Positions 1 to 8,975 of a DNA stretch of 64,000 bases are shown one piece after another. Made by a program: the position numbers and the translations under genes. The stretch's first letter is position 1, and each line of letters starts with the position of its first letter. The stretch spans positions 186,001 to 250,000 of the forward strand of contig NZ_CP138332.1 of assembly GCF_033955345.1 (NCBI RefSeq), written 5' to 3'. Source of the DNA: Sphingobacterium bambusae (GTDB lineage: Bacteria > Bacteroidota > Bacteroidia > Sphingobacteriales > Sphingobacteriaceae). A model generated the notes under the pieces. The model was not told where the DNA came from. It saw nothing but the letters and a program-made list of their open reading frames with translations, and searched no databases.

Positions 1-186
1 ACAAAGCGCTGTACACTGTACGCCTTTTTGTTTAAGTATGGCATTCAGGTTTGACCACCCCATGCCATTCACGCCAATCAGTCCTACACGAAGTGGAGCG
101 TCGGCACGCGTAAATGCATGCGATTTTAGGAAAACACTGGATGCAGCTAGCAGCGTAGCCTGTTTAATAAAATCTTTTCTTTTCAT
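1..186 (-). CDS. Gfo/Idh/MocA family oxidoreductase, N-terminal fragment
   Basis: Only the first 62 codons lie in the window; the gene runs off the left edge. The start ATG is at 184-186. The N-terminus (MKRKDFIKQATLLAASS) looks like a signal sequence of the kind found on secreted Bacteroidota oxidoreductases, and it is followed by a Rossmann dinucleotide-binding strand with the glycine motif GLIGVNGMGW. The next gene upstream on the same strand starts its own Rossmann fold with GVIGIKGMGW, and both continue with a similar ALC/AIC segment, so the two are tandem paralogs. Members of this family are NAD(P)-dependent sugar or cyclitol dehydrogenases, some acting as NAD-dependent glycosidases. 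The substrate cannot be told from this fragment. Confidence 0.8.
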   Translation of the reverse strand, partial: MKRKDFIKQATLLAASSVFLKSHAFTRADAPLRVGLIGVNGMGWSNLNAILKQKGVQCTALC

Positions 187-219
187 ATGTCAGGTTTAAG
201 AACAATTCCGATTTAAGAT

Positions 220-1437
220 CTAGGTTTTAGGAAATTTATAACCATTATGGTAGCGAGCAGCAAGGTATTCGTTGGCCGGCTTTTCCGAAAAGCGTCCTTT
301 CTTTGCATTCCAAGTCAGCTTTTGTCCTGTTCGATAGGCAATATTCCCCATATGCGACAGTTTGGCGATATGGGCAGCTTCTTCAACCGGTGCTTTTATA
401 ATTTCCGGTGCACGACGGCGTACAGCGTCTATAAAATTGACCATGTGCAGCTCCAACCCGGCATCCTGCCTTTTTTGTAAAGGTACCGGCTCCATGCGAT
501 CATTCTCGGCAATTACTTCCCAACCGCCTCTATCCAAAACCAGCGTCCCTTTATTGCCAATGAAAGCGATTCCATGCTCGCGTCCGTAAGGACCATTGCT
601 GATACTCGTCGCATGTTCCCAAATAATATTGAAGCCGTCAAACTCGTATACGGTCGTTAGCGTATCTGGTGTGTCGCCTGCATCTTCGGGATAAGCAAAT
701 TTTCCGCCTGTCGCCATAATGGATTTCGGCGTGGAAGCTTTCATGCCCAACAACGCGTAATCCAAAAGATGTACGCCCCAATCTGTCATCAACCCGCCAG
801 CATAATCCCAGTACCAGCGAAAGTCGTAGTGAAAACGGTTTGGGTTAAACGGATGTCTTTGGGCCGGCCCCTCCCAACTTAAGTAGTCGACGCCTGCCGG
901 CACGGGCGCATCGGTTTTTTCTGGAACACGTTGCTTCCAGCCTAGATAGGCCCAAGCTTTTACAGTCCTTATTTTACCAAGCTTACCACTATGCACAAAA
1001 GCTACGGCATCTTGGAAATGGCGTTGGCTACGCTGCCATTGCCCTACTTGAACAATTCGATCTGATGCCTGCTTGGCTTTAATCAGGGCGTCGCACTCCA
1101 CGATGGAATTGGCCAACGGTTTCTCGACATACACATCTTTTCCCGCCTCCATAGCGGCAATCGCTTGCAGGCAATGCCAATGATCCGGCGTAGCGATGAT
1201 CACCACGTCCACTTCTGGATCTGCCAGCATTGCATTAAAATCTTTATAGTGTTTCGGAACAACGCCGATCTCGCTTAGCTGCTTGCCTCGCTGCGCCAGC
1301 ACAGCGTCATCAATGTCGCAAATGGCCGTGCAGCGAACGCCTTCGACCTTTAGTATGGCTTCCAAATTATGCCAGCCCATCCCCTTTATTCCAATAACGC
1401 CGACACGGACTTCGGAAGAAAAATTATTAAACTCCAT
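220..1437 (-). CDS. Gfo/Idh/MocA family oxidoreductase
   Basis: This 405-residue protein has the N-terminal NAD(P)-binding Rossmann domain (GVIGIKGMGWHN near residues 13-24, IATPDHWH near 80, and EKPLA near 106, where the lysine is the usual catalytic lysine of the family). A C-terminal alpha/beta substrate domain follows (WGVHLLDYALLG around 220). Unlike its tandem neighbour at 1-186 it has no evident signal sequence, so it is probably cytoplasmic. It is probably a sugar or sugar-acid dehydrogenase. The two genes are 33 bp apart and likely co-transcribed. An ATAGCTAT element lies 34 bp before the start and recurs before two other sugar-metabolism genes in this window. The family is certain; the substrate is unknown. 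Confidence 0.9.
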   Translation of the reverse strand: MEFNNFSSEVRVGVIGIKGMGWHNLEAILKVEGVRCTAICDIDDAVLAQRGKQLSEIGVVPKHYKDFNAMLADPEVDVVIIATPDHWHCLQAIAAMEAGKDVYVEKPLANSIVECDALIKAKQASDRIVQVGQWQRSQRHFQDAVAFVHSGKLGKIRTVKAWAYLGWKQRVPEKTDAPVPAGVDYLSWEGPAQRHPFNPNRFHYDFRWYWDYAGGLMTDWGVHLLDYALLGMKASTPKSIMATGGKFAYPEDAGDTPDTLTTVYEFDGFNIIWEHATSISNGPYGREHGIAFIGNKGTLVLDRGGWEVIAENDRMEPVPLQKRQDAGLELHMVNFIDAVRRRAPEIIKAPVEEAAHIAKLSHMGNIAYRTGQKLTWNAKKGRFSEKPANEYLAARYHNGYKFPKT

Positions 1438-1471
1438 TATATCGATGGTTTACGGATTAGTCTAGCCCAAG

Positions 1472-1479
1472 ATAGCTAT
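1472..1479 (-). promoter_or_regulatory. ATAGCTAT element upstream of oxidoreductase gene
   Basis: The 8-bp palindrome ATAGCTAT, preceded on the minus strand by TGTCAAAAA, sits 34 bp before the start of the oxidoreductase at 1437. The same AARAATAGCTAT string occurs before the GH92 gene (7963-7970) and the sugar isomerase gene (59579-59586). Function is inferred only from this recurrence. Confidence 0.3.
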
Positions 1480-1581
1480 TTTTTTGACATCAAAAAGTAA
1501 AGCTAAAGTCAATATCGGGATTGTTACGTGTCGACTGTTTGCTTTTTTTCGTAGTTTTATCCGCATCCATTCCAAAGAGCT

Positions 1582-2142
1582 ATGAAACTTTTCATCAAAA
1601 ATATGGTTTGCGATCGCTGTAAAATGGCGGTACGATCCGAACTTACCCATGTTGGCCTTAGCCCCGTAAGGGTGGAGCTTGGTGAAATCGAAATTGAAGA
1701 AACCGAAACCGATGGAAAAATCGACGCCTTAGAACAACGGCTGCGGGATTTGGGATTTGAGTTATTGCTCGATCCAAAAGCTCGCCTTGTCGAACAGATA
1801 AAAGCAGCTATTATCCTGCTAGTGCGCCGTGACACAGCAGATGCGCCACCCAACATCTCAACCTATCTTGCTGACTATCTAAACAAGGACTATGCTAGCC
1901 TTAGTAATACGTTTAGCCAAATAAAACATACGACTATCGAAAAATACCTAATTCTGCAAAAGGTAGAACGTGTCAAAGAATTGTTGACCTATGGTGAATT
2001 CAACATCAATGAAATTGCCTACCAACTACACTACAGCAGTGTGGCACACCTCAGCAACCAGTTTAAAAAAATTACTGGGCTCAGCCCCAGTGCTTATAAA
2101 AAGTCTGCCAAAAACTTCAGAAGGCAATTGGATATGCTCTAA
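1582..2142 (+). CDS. AraC-family regulator with HMA-like metal-binding N-terminus
   Basis: The 186-residue protein has two parts. Residues 1-70 resemble a heavy-metal-associated (HMA) ferredoxin-like domain, with MVCDRC placing cysteines at 10 and 13, close to the MTCSGC motif of the copper ATPase encoded downstream. Residues about 85-180 form an AraC DNA-binding domain with its second helix-turn-helix clear (INEIAYQLHYSSVAHLSNQF, then GLSPSAYKK). It precedes a methyltransferase and a copper-exporting ATPase on the same strand, so it is probably a copper- or silver-responsive regulator of that unit. The metal-sensing role is inferred from the CxxC and the neighbour. It diverges from the oxidoreductase at 1437 across a 144-bp gap. 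Confidence 0.8.
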   Translation: MKLFIKNMVCDRCKMAVRSELTHVGLSPVRVELGEIEIEETETDGKIDALEQRLRDLGFELLLDPKARLVEQIKAAIILLVRRDTADAPPNISTYLADYLNKDYASLSNTFSQIKHTTIEKYLILQKVERVKELLTYGEFNINEIAYQLHYSSVAHLSNQFKKITGLSPSAYKKSAKNFRRQLDML

Positions 2143-2261
2143 GCTTATTCCCCCTTATCCCACGCTCCCCTATAATTTTGCAAATCATTGCTGAAATTGT
2201 ATAACATAATCCTGCACAAAAATGCGGTACTTTGAGAAACATAATCGCAATTAGGATATAT

Positions 2262-2921
2262 ATGGCAAGTACAGAGGAATTAAAGCAGCTAGCGGCACAA
2301 TTGGCTCATCCTAGGGGCAATATCGGAAAAGATATTTCCCGCATGATGGAGCAGACCAATAGCAATATGACAAAACAAGCGATCCAATCCCTATCCCTTC
2401 AAGCAGGACAGCAGGTGCTAGAGCTGGGGCATGGCAACGCCGGGCATGTATCAGCCCTATTCCAAGAGCGTCCAAGCTTGCTCTACTTCGGGCTTGACGT
2501 GTCTGAGACCATGCAACAAGAAGCCATGCGCAACAACAAAGAGGCTGTAGAAAAAAAATCGGCCAGTTTCCAGATTTATGACGGAAAAAATATACCATTC
2601 CAAGAGCCAATATTCGACTCCATTTTCTTGGTTAACACTATTTATTTTGTCCAAGATCCAGCATCCCTTATACATGATCTTGCGTTGATACTTCGACCTG
2701 CCGGTAAATTAGCCATCACATTTGCGGACCGAACGTTTATGGAAAGCCTGCCTTTTACAGCCTACGGCTTTACCTTGTATGAGGAAGCCGAACTTCGCAA
2801 CTTGGCAGATAATAAACTGCTCGAATACTGCGATAGTCATCACGGCAAAGAGCAGGTTACAAGCAAAGCTGGCGATCAAGTAGAACGACAGTTTACAACC
2901 TTGCTGTGGACAAGAAAATAA
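2262..2921 (+). CDS. class I SAM-dependent methyltransferase
   Basis: A Rossmann-type methyltransferase of 219 residues. The SAM-binding motif I is VLELGHGNAGH (around residue 57), followed by the acidic strand GLDVS and motif-IV-like FDSIFLVNTIYF. The open frame can be extended upstream to a TTG at 2232, but ATG at 2262 (MASTEEL) is preferred because it is a conventional start and the extra ten residues look non-coding. It sits 12 bp before the copper ATPase and after the HMA-AraC regulator, so it is probably co-transcribed with the ATPase. No acceptor substrate can be named; the link to copper is positional only. Confidence 0.85.
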   Translation: MASTEELKQLAAQLAHPRGNIGKDISRMMEQTNSNMTKQAIQSLSLQAGQQVLELGHGNAGHVSALFQERPSLLYFGLDVSETMQQEAMRNNKEAVEKKSASFQIYDGKNIPFQEPIFDSIFLVNTIYFVQDPASLIHDLALILRPAGKLAITFADRTFMESLPFTAYGFTLYEEAELRNLADNKLLEYCDSHHGKEQVTSKAGDQVERQFTTLLWTRK

Positions 2922-2933
2922 AAACGAAACAAC

Positions 2934-5576
2934 ATGAACAAGCAATACAAAATATGGGGAATGACCTGCAGTGGCTGCCAAGCTAGCGTGCAGCGCAAGC
3001 TTAATGAGCTGGAAGGCGTACAGGCCAACGTAACGTTGGAAACGGGCTTAGTCGACATACAAAGCGAAAAAAAGTATACCCTAGCAGAACTGCAGGAGCA
3101 ACTCGCTCCATTAGCGCACTATGAAATCCATGAAGTTGATGCCGAGGTAGAACAGGTGCCCGTCGCAATCGCTGACTCCGCCAGCAGCACCTACGTATGC
3201 CCGATGTATTGCGAAGGCGAAGAAAAAACCTACAGCGAAAAAGGACGTTGTCCAGTGTGCAATATGCACCTTGTGCCCATCGAGTCGTTGGTAGGTAACG
3301 ATGCACATCAGCATCGCAAGAACACGCCACAACCGTCGGCATCCAACGCGGGAAAATACTATTGCCCGATGATGTGCGAAGGCGACAAGGTCTATGATAC
3401 ATTCGGCTCCTGCCCCGTATGTGGTATGAACCTAGAAAAAATTCCGGAATTGACCCTACAGGTGGTCTATAGCTGTCCGATGCACCCTGAAGTACAACAA
3501 GACCATCCCGGCAATTGCCCTATCTGTGGGATGGACCTCCTTGCCAATCAGACTCCGGAAAGTGGCGACCCTGTTTATCAGGATCTACGCAAAAAACTTT
3601 GGATCAGTGTGGCATTTACCTTGCCCGTTTTCCTGCTCGCCATGGGCGATATGTTGCCAGGAGCGCCAGTCAGTCGATTGATAGCCCCGCAGACCAACGG
3701 TTGGATACAATTGCTATTGACCCTTCCCGTTGTATTTTATACCTGCCGGATGTTTTTTGAACGGGCATGGACCTCCTTTCGATCTTGGAAACTGAATATG
3801 TTCAGTTTGATTGGTCTGGGCGCTGGCGCAGCATTTCTTTACAGTCTACTGGCGCTATTTTTCCCAGCTGTGCTTCCGCAGGAGCATACTGCACATCACG
3901 GCGTACCGCTTTACTTCGAATCGGTGTGCGTGATTTTAACACTTGTTCTATTGGGGCAATTGATGGAAGCTAAAGCGCATGCAAAAACCAGTAGCGCTAT
4001 CAAAGAGCTCATAAAACTATCGCCGCACGAAGCGATCCGTATCGAGGGAGCTGAAGAAAAACGCATTGCGGTGTCCGCCATCCGTGTGGGTGATTTGTTG
4101 CGTGTTCGTCCTGGCGACAAGGTGCCAATAGATGGCGAAATTACCGAAGGTGGAAGTAGCGTTGACGAATCTATGATCAGTGGAGAACCACTTCCTATCG
4201 AGAAATATGTAGGCGATACGGTCATTGGGGGCACCTTGAATGGCAATCACAGTTTTATCATGAAGGCCAAGCACATCGGTAGCAACACCATGTTGGCACA
4301 GATTATCCAGCTGGTAAATGATGCCAGTCGTAGCCAAGCCCCCATTCAAAAACGCAGCGACAAAATATCAAGCATTTTCGTCCCTATTGTTATTGGCGCG
4401 GCCATACTTACTTTTGCACTTTGGTTTTTTGCAGGTCATGAAGACCGATTTGCCTTTGCTTTCACAAATATGATTGCCGTACTCATTGTCGCTTGCCCCT
4501 GTGCATTGGGCCTCGCTACCCCAATGTCGGTCATGGTGGGCATCGGGAAAGGTGCAAAAAACGGAATTTTAATCAAGAATGCAGCTTCGTTCGAGCGATT
4601 ACAACAGGTGGACACCTTGGTTGTCGATAAAACCGGTACCCTCACCGAAGGCAAACCGCAGGTATCTTATGTACATACGTTCGATACCGCCAAGTTTAAG
4701 GAAGCGGATGTGTTGCAGATCGCCGCATCTGTCAACAAAAGTAGCTCCCATCCGCTGGCAAATGCGATGTTACAACAGGCGAAGGCAAAGTCTTTGCAGC
4801 TCTTGGATGTCATCCAATTTGAAAATATCGCGGGCAAGGGTGTGTCTGGCAAGATATTCCACATGCAGGTACTACTGGGGAACAGGAAGCTACTCCGTGA
4901 TCATCATATCGCACTGTCACAGACTATAGAACAAGAAATCGCACAGGCCGAGCAACAGGGGCACAGTGTTTCGCTACTCGCGATAGACCAACAGTGCGTC
5001 GGTATGCTTGCTGTAAGTGATGAAGTCAAAGCAAGTAGCCGTGACGCTATCGCCGCCCTGCAGCAACTCGGTATCAGTGTACATATGTTTACCGGCGATA
5101 ATGAACAAAGCGCTCAGCTTGTAGCACAAAAAACAGGCATCAAACAGGTACATTCGTCCATGTTACCTGCCGATAAATTGGACGAAGTAAAGGTACTCCA
5201 ACAGCAGCACAAGGTCGTCGCGATGGCAGGCGATGGCATCAATGATGCGCCAGCACTAACACAGGCAGATATAGGAATCGCTATGGGAACAGGAACCGAT
5301 ATCGCCATACATAGTGCGGAAATAACCTTGGTGAAAGGAGATCTCAGCGGTGTCAGCAAAGCGATAAAACTAAGCCACCAGATGATACAGAACGTCAAAC
5401 AAAACCTAGCATTTGCATTTTTGTACAATGTAATTGGAATTCCCGTAGCTGCAGGCATTCTCTACCCGGCATTCGGCATCTTAATGTCGCCAATGCTTGC
5501 AGCGGCAGCTATGAGTTTAAGCTCCGTATCCGTGATCCTGAATGCTTGGAGACTAAATCGCAGCACGCTGGATTAG
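2934..5576 (+). CDS. copA: copper-translocating P-type ATPase (P1B-1)
   Basis: This 880-residue copper-efflux ATPase begins with one HMA domain (MTCSGC, Cys12 and Cys15). Three successive short metal-binding repeats follow, near residues 88, 141 and 178, each of the form CPM..C or CPMHPE plus CP.C.M. The transmembrane and catalytic core then shows TGE-like SGEPLP, CPCALG in TM6 near residue 520, the phosphorylation site DKTGT near 565, SSHPLA in the nucleotide domain, and [12 protein letters not shown]8 has the MSLSS motif typical of P1B-1 Cu(I)/Ag(I) pumps. It would export Cu(I) from the cytoplasm. It closes the unit begun by the HMA-AraC gene and is followed by a strong terminator. Extra N-terminal repeats of this kind are known in Bacteroidota pumps. 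Confidence 0.95.
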   Translation: MNKQYKIWGMTCSGCQASVQRKLNELEGVQANVTLETGLVDIQSEKKYTLAELQEQLAPLAHYEIHEVDAEVEQVPVAIADSASSTYVCPMYCEGEEKTYSEKGRCPVCNMHLVPIESLVGNDAHQHRKNTPQPSASNAGKYYCPMMCEGDKVYDTFGSCPVCGMNLEKIPELTLQVVYSCPMHPEVQQDHPGNCPICGMDLLANQTPESGDPVYQDLRKKLWISVAFTLPVFLLAMGDMLPGAPVSRLIAPQTNGWIQLLLTLPVVFYTCRMFFERAWTSFRSWKLNMFSLIGLGAGAAFLYSLLALFFPAVLPQEHTAHHGVPLYFESVCVILTLVLLGQLMEAKAHAKTSSAIKELIKLSPHEAIRIEGAEEKRIAVSAIRVGDLLRVRPGDKVPIDGEITEGGSSVDESMISGEPLPIEKYVGDTVIGGTLNGNHSFIMKAKHIGSNTMLAQIIQLVNDASRSQAPIQKRSDKISSIFVPIVIGAAILTFALWFFAGHEDRFAFAFTNMIAVLIVACPCALGLATPMSVMVGIGKGAKNGILIKNAASFERLQQVDTLVVDKTGTLTEGKPQVSYVHTFDTAKFKEADVLQIAASVNKSSSHPLANAMLQQAKAKSLQLLDVIQFENIAGKGVSGKIFHMQVLLGNRKLLRDHHIALSQTIEQEIAQAEQQGHSVSLLAIDQQCVGMLAVSDEVKASSRDAIAALQQLGISVHMFTGDNEQSAQLVAQKTGIKQVHSSMLPADKLDEVKVLQQQHKVVAMAGDGINDAPALTQADIGIAMGTGTDIAIHSAEITLVKGDLSGVSKAIKLSHQMIQNVKQNLAFAFLYNVIGIPVAAGILYPAFGILMSPMLAAAAMSLSSVSVILNAWRLNRSTLD

Positions 5577-5598
5577 GAGGCTATCCTTTTCAATAAAA

Positions 5599-5632
5599 AA
5601 AACGGACATTGTATGCTTACAATGTCCGTTTT
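5599..5632. terminator. bidirectional rho-independent terminator
   Basis: A perfect 15-bp stem (5599-5613 pairing with 5618-5632) with a TGCT loop has A-rich and T-rich flanks on both sides. It lies between the convergent copper ATPase and GH92 genes and can serve both. Confidence 0.9.
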
Positions 5633-5640
5633 CTATTTGG

Positions 5641-7935
5641 TTACTTATCGTCCTTACTTAAAGAGAAAGGTAGATCAGCCTTATTTACGCCGCGCTGTTT
5701 GTTAGGCTCGGCCTGCATATCAAAATTCAAGGTGGCGCCTTTCAGCAGTTCACTATGCTTGATATAATTTTTGCTATAACTCTTTCCGTTCCACTTAAGC
5801 GCACGGACGTAGCGATTAGCATCCGAATTGTTTGCCGCATTTATAGCGACTTTCTTTCCATTAGCCAAATGCAAGGTAGCTTTCTGGAAAAGAGGTGCAC
5901 CCAAGATATATTCGTCGGTAGCCGGCGTCACCGGATAGAATCCTAATGCCGAAAATACATACCATGCCGACGTTTGTCCATTATCCTCATCGCCGCAGTA
6001 GCCATCCGGATAAGGAGAATACATGCGTTTCATAGTCTCACGTACCCAGTATTGTGTTTTCCAAGGCGCACCGACGTGGTTATACAAGTAAACCATATGC
6101 TGAATTGGCTGGTTGCCGTGTGCATACTGTCCCATGTTTGCCACCTGCATTTCACGAATTTCATGAATAGGGAAACCGTAATAGGAATCGTCAAAAATCG
6201 GCGGCAAGCTAAATACCGAATCCAACTTTATCTCCATAGCTTGATGTCCACCCATCAATTTCGCTAAGCCTTCCACGTCTTGAAACACCGACCAAGTATA
6301 GTGCCAGCTATTGCCTTCGGTAAAGGCGTCGCCCCATTTAAACGGATTGAAAGGAGCCTGAAACTGCCCATCCTTATTTTTACCGCGCATCAATCCAGTA
6401 GCCGGATCATACAATTTCTGGTAGTTGTACGCACGTGACTTGTAATACTGCAGATCAGCTTCGGGCTTGTTGAGCGCCTTGGCCAACTGATATATCGAGA
6501 AGTCATCGTAGGCATACTCTAACGAGCGCGCTGCATTTTCATTGATATTGACATCATAAGGCACATATCCGAGTTCTTTGTAGTAGGACGCTCCTGCTCT
6601 ACCAACCGCCGTTAACGGCCCAGCATTATCGGCGCCATGTTTAACCGCCTCATATAGGGTTTCGATATCCTTGGATCGAATACCTTTCACCCAAGCGTCG
6701 GCCACAACGGATGCTGAATTGTTCCCCACCATCACGTTACGTAAACCAGGACTTGCCCATTCCGGCAACCATCCGCTCTCACGGTAGGCATTGGCTAGGC
6801 CATCCTGCATTTTTTCGCTGATCTCTGGATACATTAAGTTCAAGAAAGGAAACAAACTGCGAAAAGTATCCCAAAAGCCCGTGTCGGTAAACATGTATCC
6901 TGGCAGTACCTTACCGTTGTACGGCGAATAATGCACGACTTGTCCCTGCGCATCTATCTCATAAAACATTCGCGGAAACAACAACGAACGGTACAAGCAG
7001 GAATAGAATGTACGCATATCATCAATAGAGCCACCTTCGATCTCGATTTTCTTCAACTCGTTGTTCCAAGTTTCTTCACCTTTCGCTACACGTTCATCAA
7101 ATGTCGCCCCTTCCAATTCTTTTAGGTTCAAGGCAGCTTGTTCCTTCGAAATAAAGGACGACGCTGCCTTCATCAGGATCTGATCGCCTGCATTTGCTAT
7201 TTGGAAGCCCACCAACGCACCCACATGATCCGCTTTAACCAAATAACGGCCGTCCGTCAACACCGAGTCGGCAAAGGTTGCCACGTTTGCAAAGGGACGA
7301 TCAAATTCCAATACAAAATAGTTCTTGAAATTCTCCGGAACACCACCGCTATTCTTCGTCGAATAGCCAATGATGCGCTGTTCTTTCGGCAATACTTCTA
7401 CATAAGATCCCTTGTCAAACGCATCAAGAAGCACATAGCCCTCATTCGTTTTTGGAAACGTAAAGCGGAAATACGCGGCACGCTCCGTTGGGGTAATTTC
7501 CGTCTTGACGTCGTAATCCGCAAGGTAAACCGAATAGTAATGTGGCTTGGCCACTTCTGCTTTATGTGAGAAGTAACTGGCACGCTTTTCCTCGTCGAAG
7601 GTTTTCTTGCCCACCATCGGCATCACCGAAAATTGACCATAATCGTTCATCCATGGCGACGGTTGGTGCGTCTGTTTGAATCCACGAATTTTTTCGGCGG
7701 TGTACATATACATCCATCCATCCCCCATCTTTCCAGTTTGAGGGCTCCAAAAATTCATGCCCCAAGGCATCGCTATCGCAGGATAGGTATTTCCAGTAGA
7801 AAGGAAATAGGTTGACTGTGTACCGACCAATGTACTAACGAGATCGATGGGTTTATCGATCTTACCAACAGTCTGGCTGTAGCCAAGTGAAACAGCAGCG
7901 CTGAGTATAAACGTCGTTAAAAATCTAAACTTCAT
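5641..7935 (-). CDS. GH92 family alpha-mannosidase, predicted alpha-1,2-specific
   Basis: A secreted 764-residue glycoside hydrolase of family 92 with a Sec signal peptide (residues 1-20, cleavage near GYSQ). GH92 enzymes are Ca-dependent, inverting exo-alpha-mannosidases acting on N-glycans and yeast mannan. Key positions agree with those I recall for the characterised alpha-1,2-mannosidase BT3990 at a constant offset of +7: Trp95 (W88), Glu540 in TEGNSWHY (acid E533), His591-Glu592 (H584-E585, linked to alpha-1,2 selectivity), Asp649 and Asp651 in GDEDNG (base D642/D644). All are present, so the enzyme should be active. No SusC/SusD pair adjoins it; the gene stands alone between a terminator and the divergently regulated-looking ATAGCTAT region. 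Confidence 0.95.
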   Translation of the reverse strand: MKFRFLTTFILSAAVSLGYSQTVGKIDKPIDLVSTLVGTQSTYFLSTGNTYPAIAMPWGMNFWSPQTGKMGDGWMYMYTAEKIRGFKQTHQPSPWMNDYGQFSVMPMVGKKTFDEEKRASYFSHKAEVAKPHYYSVYLADYDVKTEITPTERAAYFRFTFPKTNEGYVLLDAFDKGSYVEVLPKEQRIIGYSTKNSGGVPENFKNYFVLEFDRPFANVATFADSVLTDGRYLVKADHVGALVGFQIANAGDQILMKAASSFISKEQAALNLKELEGATFDERVAKGEETWNNELKKIEIEGGSIDDMRTFYSCLYRSLLFPRMFYEIDAQGQVVHYSPYNGKVLPGYMFTDTGFWDTFRSLFPFLNLMYPEISEKMQDGLANAYRESGWLPEWASPGLRNVMVGNNSASVVADAWVKGIRSKDIETLYEAVKHGADNAGPLTAVGRAGASYYKELGYVPYDVNINENAARSLEYAYDDFSIYQLAKALNKPEADLQYYKSRAYNYQKLYDPATGLMRGKNKDGQFQAPFNPFKWGDAFTEGNSWHYTWSVFQDVEGLAKLMGGHQAMEIKLDSVFSLPPIFDDSYYGFPIHEIREMQVANMGQYAHGNQPIQHMVYLYNHVGAPWKTQYWVRETMKRMYSPYPDGYCGDEDNGQTSAWYVFSALGFYPVTPATDEYILGAPLFQKATLHLANGKKVAINAANNSDANRYVRALKWNGKSYSKNYIKHSELLKGATLNFDMQAEPNKQRGVNKADLPFSLSKDDK

Positions 7936-7962
7936 ATAACTATAGGCTTATTTTTGTCTAAA

Positions 7963-7970
7963 ATAGCTAT
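7963..7970 (-). promoter_or_regulatory. ATAGCTAT element upstream of GH92 gene
   Basis: Second copy of the AARAATAGCTAT motif, 27 bp before the GH92 start codon. On the minus strand it is preceded by TTGTCGAAGAA and lies inside a wider inverted repeat formed by TTTTTGTC and GACAAAAA. Possible operator; inferred from recurrence. Confidence 0.3.
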
Positions 7971-8008
7971 TCTTCGACAAAAAACCATAGCTAAAAGTAT
8001 TTAGCAAC

Positions 8009-8974
8009 TTAAAAAAGTAAGACTAGCTTGCCAAGAAAGTCACCATTTTCCAACAGTTGATGCGCTTCCGCAGCTTCCGTATAAGGAAAGGTTTTATATA
8101 CCTGCGGCTTAAATGCGCCGCCCACCAGCGGCCATATAAATTCTTGCACCTCCCGCGTCAGCTGCGCCTTAAATGCTAGATCACGCGAACGTAAGGTACT
8201 TCCTGTCAGGATCAGCCGTTTCTGCATCAGTTTCAAAATATCCAAGGACACCTGCTTACCCTTCATGGCGTTGATATGCACCAAGCGCCCATCCGGTTGG
8301 AGCAATGACACATTTTTCTCAAAATAATCCCCCGCAATACTATCTAGTATAACATCTACACCCGTCGCCTGCAGCAGCTCGGCAAAGTCCTCCTCCTTAT
8401 AATTGATTACCCGATCCGCGCCCAAGGAGGCGCAGTAGGCACATTTTTCCGCCGATCCGCTCGTTGCAGAAACCTGCGCACCACAAGCCTTGGCCAGCTG
8501 AATGGCCGTGCTTCCTATCCCTCCCGATCCGCCATGAACCAACAGATGCTCTCCCCGCTTTAAGGCTCCGCGACGAAAGACATTATCCCAAACGGTAAAA
8601 ATAGTCTCTGGTAGCGAGGCTGCCTCCGCAAAAGATAACCCCTTTGGAATTGGCAGACAGCAATCGGCTTCAACAGCCACAAACTCGGCATAACCAGCAC
8701 CAGCGATCAAGCAACAAATCTCATCACCTTCGGCCCAGCGCGATACCTCCGCCCCCACTTCCATCACCACACCAGCCACCTCTAGGCCCGGAATATCCTG
8801 TACCACATCCGGCGGAGCTGGATAATGTCCTTTACGCTGAAAAACATCGGGCCTATTGATACCCGCGGCCTTGACCCCTATTAACACTTGGCTTTCGCTG
8901 ATCGTGGGGCGCCCCCTCGATTCCACACGCAATACATCTGCCTCACCGAACGCCGTAATAACCACTGCTTTCAT
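8009..8974 (-). CDS. NAD(P)H-quinone oxidoreductase, zinc-independent MDR type
   Basis: A 321-residue medium-chain dehydrogenase/reductase of the quinone oxidoreductase (PIG3/QOR-like) group. The N-terminal GroES-like domain contains GLEVAGVVMEVG and the typical AAGINRPDVFQRKGHYP stretch. The Rossmann domain shows LVHGGSGGIGSTAIQLAKA near residue 145 and INYKEEDF further on. The structural zinc cysteines of alcohol dehydrogenases are lacking, as usual for this group. It starts one base after the stop of the outer-membrane receptor gene at 8976-11729, so the two are translationally coupled. Role: cytosolic two-electron reduction of quinones or enones, probably detoxification. Confidence 0.9.
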   Translation of the reverse strand: MKAVVITAFGEADVLRVESRGRPTISESQVLIGVKAAGINRPDVFQRKGHYPAPPDVVQDIPGLEVAGVVMEVGAEVSRWAEGDEICCLIAGAGYAEFVAVEADCCLPIPKGLSFAEAASLPETIFTVWDNVFRRGALKRGEHLLVHGGSGGIGSTAIQLAKACGAQVSATSGSAEKCAYCASLGADRVINYKEEDFAELLQATGVDVILDSIAGDYFEKNVSLLQPDGRLVHINAMKGKQVSLDILKLMQKRLILTGSTLRSRDLAFKAQLTREVQEFIWPLVGGAFKPQVYKTFPYTEAAEAHQLLENGDFLGKLVLLF

Positions 8975-8975
8975 A

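Noticed and set aside
6106..6120. GH92 motif GNQP in place of the common GNEP, suggesting a lost catalytic acid
   Set aside because: By spacing to the Asp pair, the catalytic acid is Glu540 in TEGNSWHY, which is intact; Gln609 is not the acid. GNQP is, to my recollection, a frequent variant.
7138..7569. 143-codon plus-strand frame opposite the GH92 gene
   Set aside because: It is a shadow of the GH92 frame with no protein family and no upstream signals.
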